Under the pieces are notes generated by a model. The model ran no database searches, had not been told where the DNA came from, and saw only the letters and a list, made by a program, of their open reading frames with translations. From Candidatus Abyssobacteria bacterium SURF_17 (GTDB lineage: Bacteria > Abyssobacteria > SURF-5): a DNA stretch of 33,175 nt. The stretch covers positions 1 through 33,175 of the forward strand of contig QZKI01000070.1 of assembly GCA_003598055.1 (NCBI GenBank), in the 5' to 3' direction. The position numbers and the translations under genes were made by a program. Shown in pieces: positions 31,393 through 33,175 of this stretch (the stretch's first letter is position 1; each line of letters begins with the position of its first letter).

Positions 31393-33175
31393 TGAAGATC
31401 ACACAATATGCCGTCAATCGTCGTCTCGCTGCTAACACCATAGCCGTTGCATTTATAGTGCTTGGATTGTTTGCCCTTTGGCAGTTGCCCGTGGACTTCA
31501 TGCCCGATATCACCTACCCGATGATTAAGGTGCATATCTGGTGGCGCGGGGCAACACCGGAGGAAATCGATAAGAACATCGCCGATCCGGTGGAGCGGCA
31601 AATGGCCACGGTTGACGGGCTAGATTATCTTGAATCGTCTTCCATTGAAGGCATGTACACCCTCCAGGCCAATTTCCAATATGACATTGATGTCGACGTT
31701 GCCTACCAGGACGCCCTAGCGGCCATGGCAAGAGTGGCCCGGGAGCTACCCAAGGACATGGACCCGGCGGTGATCATTAAGGCCGACCCATCGCAACTCC
31801 CAATCGTTCAGATGACCGTGACCAGTGACGTGTGGGATCTGGTCAAGATAAGGACATGGACGGACGAATGGTTGCAGGATCAGCTCCTGGCGGTACCGGG
31901 TGTTGCCGGAACTGAAATCGTCGGGGGGTTGAAGCGTGAAATCCGGATTCACCTCGATGAGGAAGCGCTCGAGAAGCACGGCCTCACACTTGCCGGAATA
32001 ACCAAACGGCTTCAGGAGGAGAATGTCGAACAGTTTGGTGGCCGGGTGACTTCAGGCAACAAAGAGTTCATAGCCCGAACCATCGGTGAATACCACAGCC
32101 TTGAGGAGATTCGCTCGCTTGTTGTGGCCAGCCAGGGTTCGGCGAAAGTCCTCTTGCGGGACATCGCCGAAGTAGTTGACGCCAATGAAGATGTACGAGT
32201 TATTACGCGCCTTGACGGTCATCCAGCGGTCAAACTTAGCGTCCTGAAGCAGGCTGATGCCAATACCGTCGAAGTGGCGCAGGCAGTTAGCGACAGAATC
32301 AAAGAGCTGGAGCCGGTTTTACCTACTGGTATAAAGCTCGGCATGGTGGAGAATCAAGCCGATTACGTGATGGCCGCTATCAACGGTGTCAGCAGCGCCG
32401 CGTTGGAGGCGGCGATTCTGGTTATTCTGATAGTCTGGTTGTTCGTCGGTTCCTGGCGTCAGGTTCTCGTTCTGGTGATCGCCATACCCCTGACGCTGGT
32501 TCTGAACTTCGGCCTTATGAAGCTGGCCGGTTTTTCCCTGAATATCTTTTCTCTTGGGGGCCTGGTGATCGCGATCGGCGTCCTGCTGAGCAATTCGATT
32601 GTGGTGATTGAGAACATTACTCGGTGGCGTCAGGAGAACCTGGCTAGAGGCGAACATGATATGATGAAGTTCGAACCGATGAACCGCCTCGTAGTGGACG
32701 CCACGACTGAAGTTGGCATGGCTGTGCTGGCCGCAACACTGTCATTCCTGGCGCTGTTCATTTCTTTCCTGCTGGTGCCGGGGTTGGTCAGCCTGCTGTT
32801 CCGCGAGTTGATTCTTGTCGTGGCCGGCATCGTCGTTATCAGCCTGATCGTGGCCATTTCCATCACACCCATGCTGATGTCGATCGTTTTCGGCCGAGTT
32901 GATTCCAGTACGAAACTTTCCCGCTTCGATCTTTTCTTTAAACGGATGACCGAGACCTATGTCCAGATACTGGAAAAGGTCATTCGGTTGCGCTGGGCCG
33001 TCGTGTCCGTGTTTACGTTCGTTCTCGTCGCGGCGGTTGTTCTCATGGGATTGCTGGGCAGCGAATTTCTGCCGCAAATGGACGACGGACGCATCATGGT
33101 CAAGGTGAAATTACCAACCGGCGCTTCCCTGGCGGAAACAGATCGGGTCCTGGCGGAAATCGAGAAACGCATCGG
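31392..33175 (+). CDS. RND efflux transporter, 5' part (second system; lacks TM4 aspartates)
   Basis: The first 594 residues of an AcrB/MexB-superfamily pump, cut by the window end. TM1 is at about 13-30 (NTIAVAFIVLGLFALWQLPV), then the porter-domain landmark DPVERQMATVDGLDYLES, then TM2-TM6 at about 335-505 and the start of the second half (RWAVVSVFTFVLVAAVVLMG, then SEFLPQMDDG). In TM4 the sequence is AIGVLLSNSIVVIENI: the proton-relay Asp found as VDD, VDN or VDG in other family members is Ser400, followed by Asn401. Glu407 of the VIEN segment remains. It is the last visible gene of the arsR-led operon. Substrate unknown. Confidence 0.9.
   Translation, partial: MKITQYAVNRRLAANTIAVAFIVLGLFALWQLPVDFMPDITYPMIKVHIWWRGATPEEIDKNIADPVERQMATVDGLDYLESSSIEGMYTLQANFQYDIDVDVAYQDALAAMARVARELPKDMDPAVIIKADPSQLPIVQMTVTSDVWDLVKIRTWTDEWLQDQLLAVPGVAGTEIVGGLKREIRIHLDEEALEKHGLTLAGITKRLQEENVEQFGGRVTSGNKEFIARTIGEYHSLEEIRSLVVASQGSAKVLLRDIAEVVDANEDVRVITRLDGHPAVKLSVLKQADANTVEVAQAVSDRIKELEPVLPTGIKLGMVENQADYVMAAINGVSSAALEAAILVILIVWLFVGSWRQVLVLVIAIPLTLVLNFGLMKLAGFSLNIFSLGGLVIAIGVLLSNSIVVIENITRWRQENLARGEHDMMKFEPMNRLVVDATTEVGMAVLAATLSFLALFISFLLVPGLVSLLFRELILVVAGIVVISLIVAISITPMLMSIVFGRVDSSTKLSRFDLFFKRMTETYVQILEKVIRLRWAVVSVFTFVLVAAVVLMGLLGSEFLPQMDDGRIMVKVKLPTGASLAETDRVLAEIEKRI

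Noticed and set aside
1-33175. CRISPR arrays, insertion sequences, prophage or toxin-antitoxin systems
   Set aside because: I saw no regularly spaced direct repeats, transposase-like protein, paired terminal repeats, phage structural genes or recognisable toxin-antitoxin pair.

Overview
The window comes from a Gram-negative bacterium. It encodes outer-membrane factors, periplasmic adaptors, RND pumps and a lipoprotein. The 1542-residue secreted protein ends in a type IX-secretion-like sorting domain with the motif SLSQNYPNPFNP. That ending is common in Zixibacteria, Ignavibacteria, Marinimicrobia and other FCB-type lineages, so a candidate-phylum FCB relative is my best guess (inference). I see no phage, transposase, CRISPR array or rRNA gene.

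Layout. (1) 99-3577, minus strand: a tightly coupled operon encoding an RRM RNA-binding protein, a GT4 glycosyltransferase with an extra C-terminal domain, and a GH130 enzyme. (2) 3690-15183: a regulatory and stress region. It holds a truncated YeaQ/GlsB-like microprotein, two more RRM proteins, three copies of a NarL-type response regulator (one decayed), two ECF-like sigma factors, a stand-alone ATP-cone protein, a B12-binding radical SAM enzyme, an acyl-lipid desaturase, a broken winged-helix regulator, and a run of envelope-stress proteins (glycine-zipper lipoprotein, beta-barrel protein, triple-BON protein, Lmo0937-like and one further tiny membrane protein). (3) 15355-19983: the giant modular secreted protein. 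(4) 26819-20460, minus strand: a heavy-metal RND efflux operon (Cys-rich secreted protein, TolC, adaptor, CusA/CzcA pump, PII-like protein). (5) 27186-33175, plus strand, divergent from (4): ArsR regulator, ArsP/DUF318-type permease, TolC-like lipoprotein, adaptor and a second RND pump that runs off the window.

How the parts may work together. Regions 1-2 look like a stress module, perhaps for cold, osmotic or envelope stress: RRM proteins, desaturase, BON and glycine-zipper proteins, with regulators but no histidine kinase in view. The response regulators share an unusual Asp where receivers normally carry the switch Ser/Thr. Each copy, including the decayed one, is followed within 31-65 bases by the same 18-base dyad (CAATC-N8-GATTG), which leads into the next regulator or sigma gene. 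Regions 4-5 form a metal/metalloid-resistance island around ArsR. A repeated dyad, TACTTGG-N8-CCAA, lies on the arsR promoter and again between arsR and the permease, and is a candidate operator. The second RND pump lacks the TM4 aspartates normally needed for proton coupling.

All calls are from reading the sequence; no database search or structure prediction was run.
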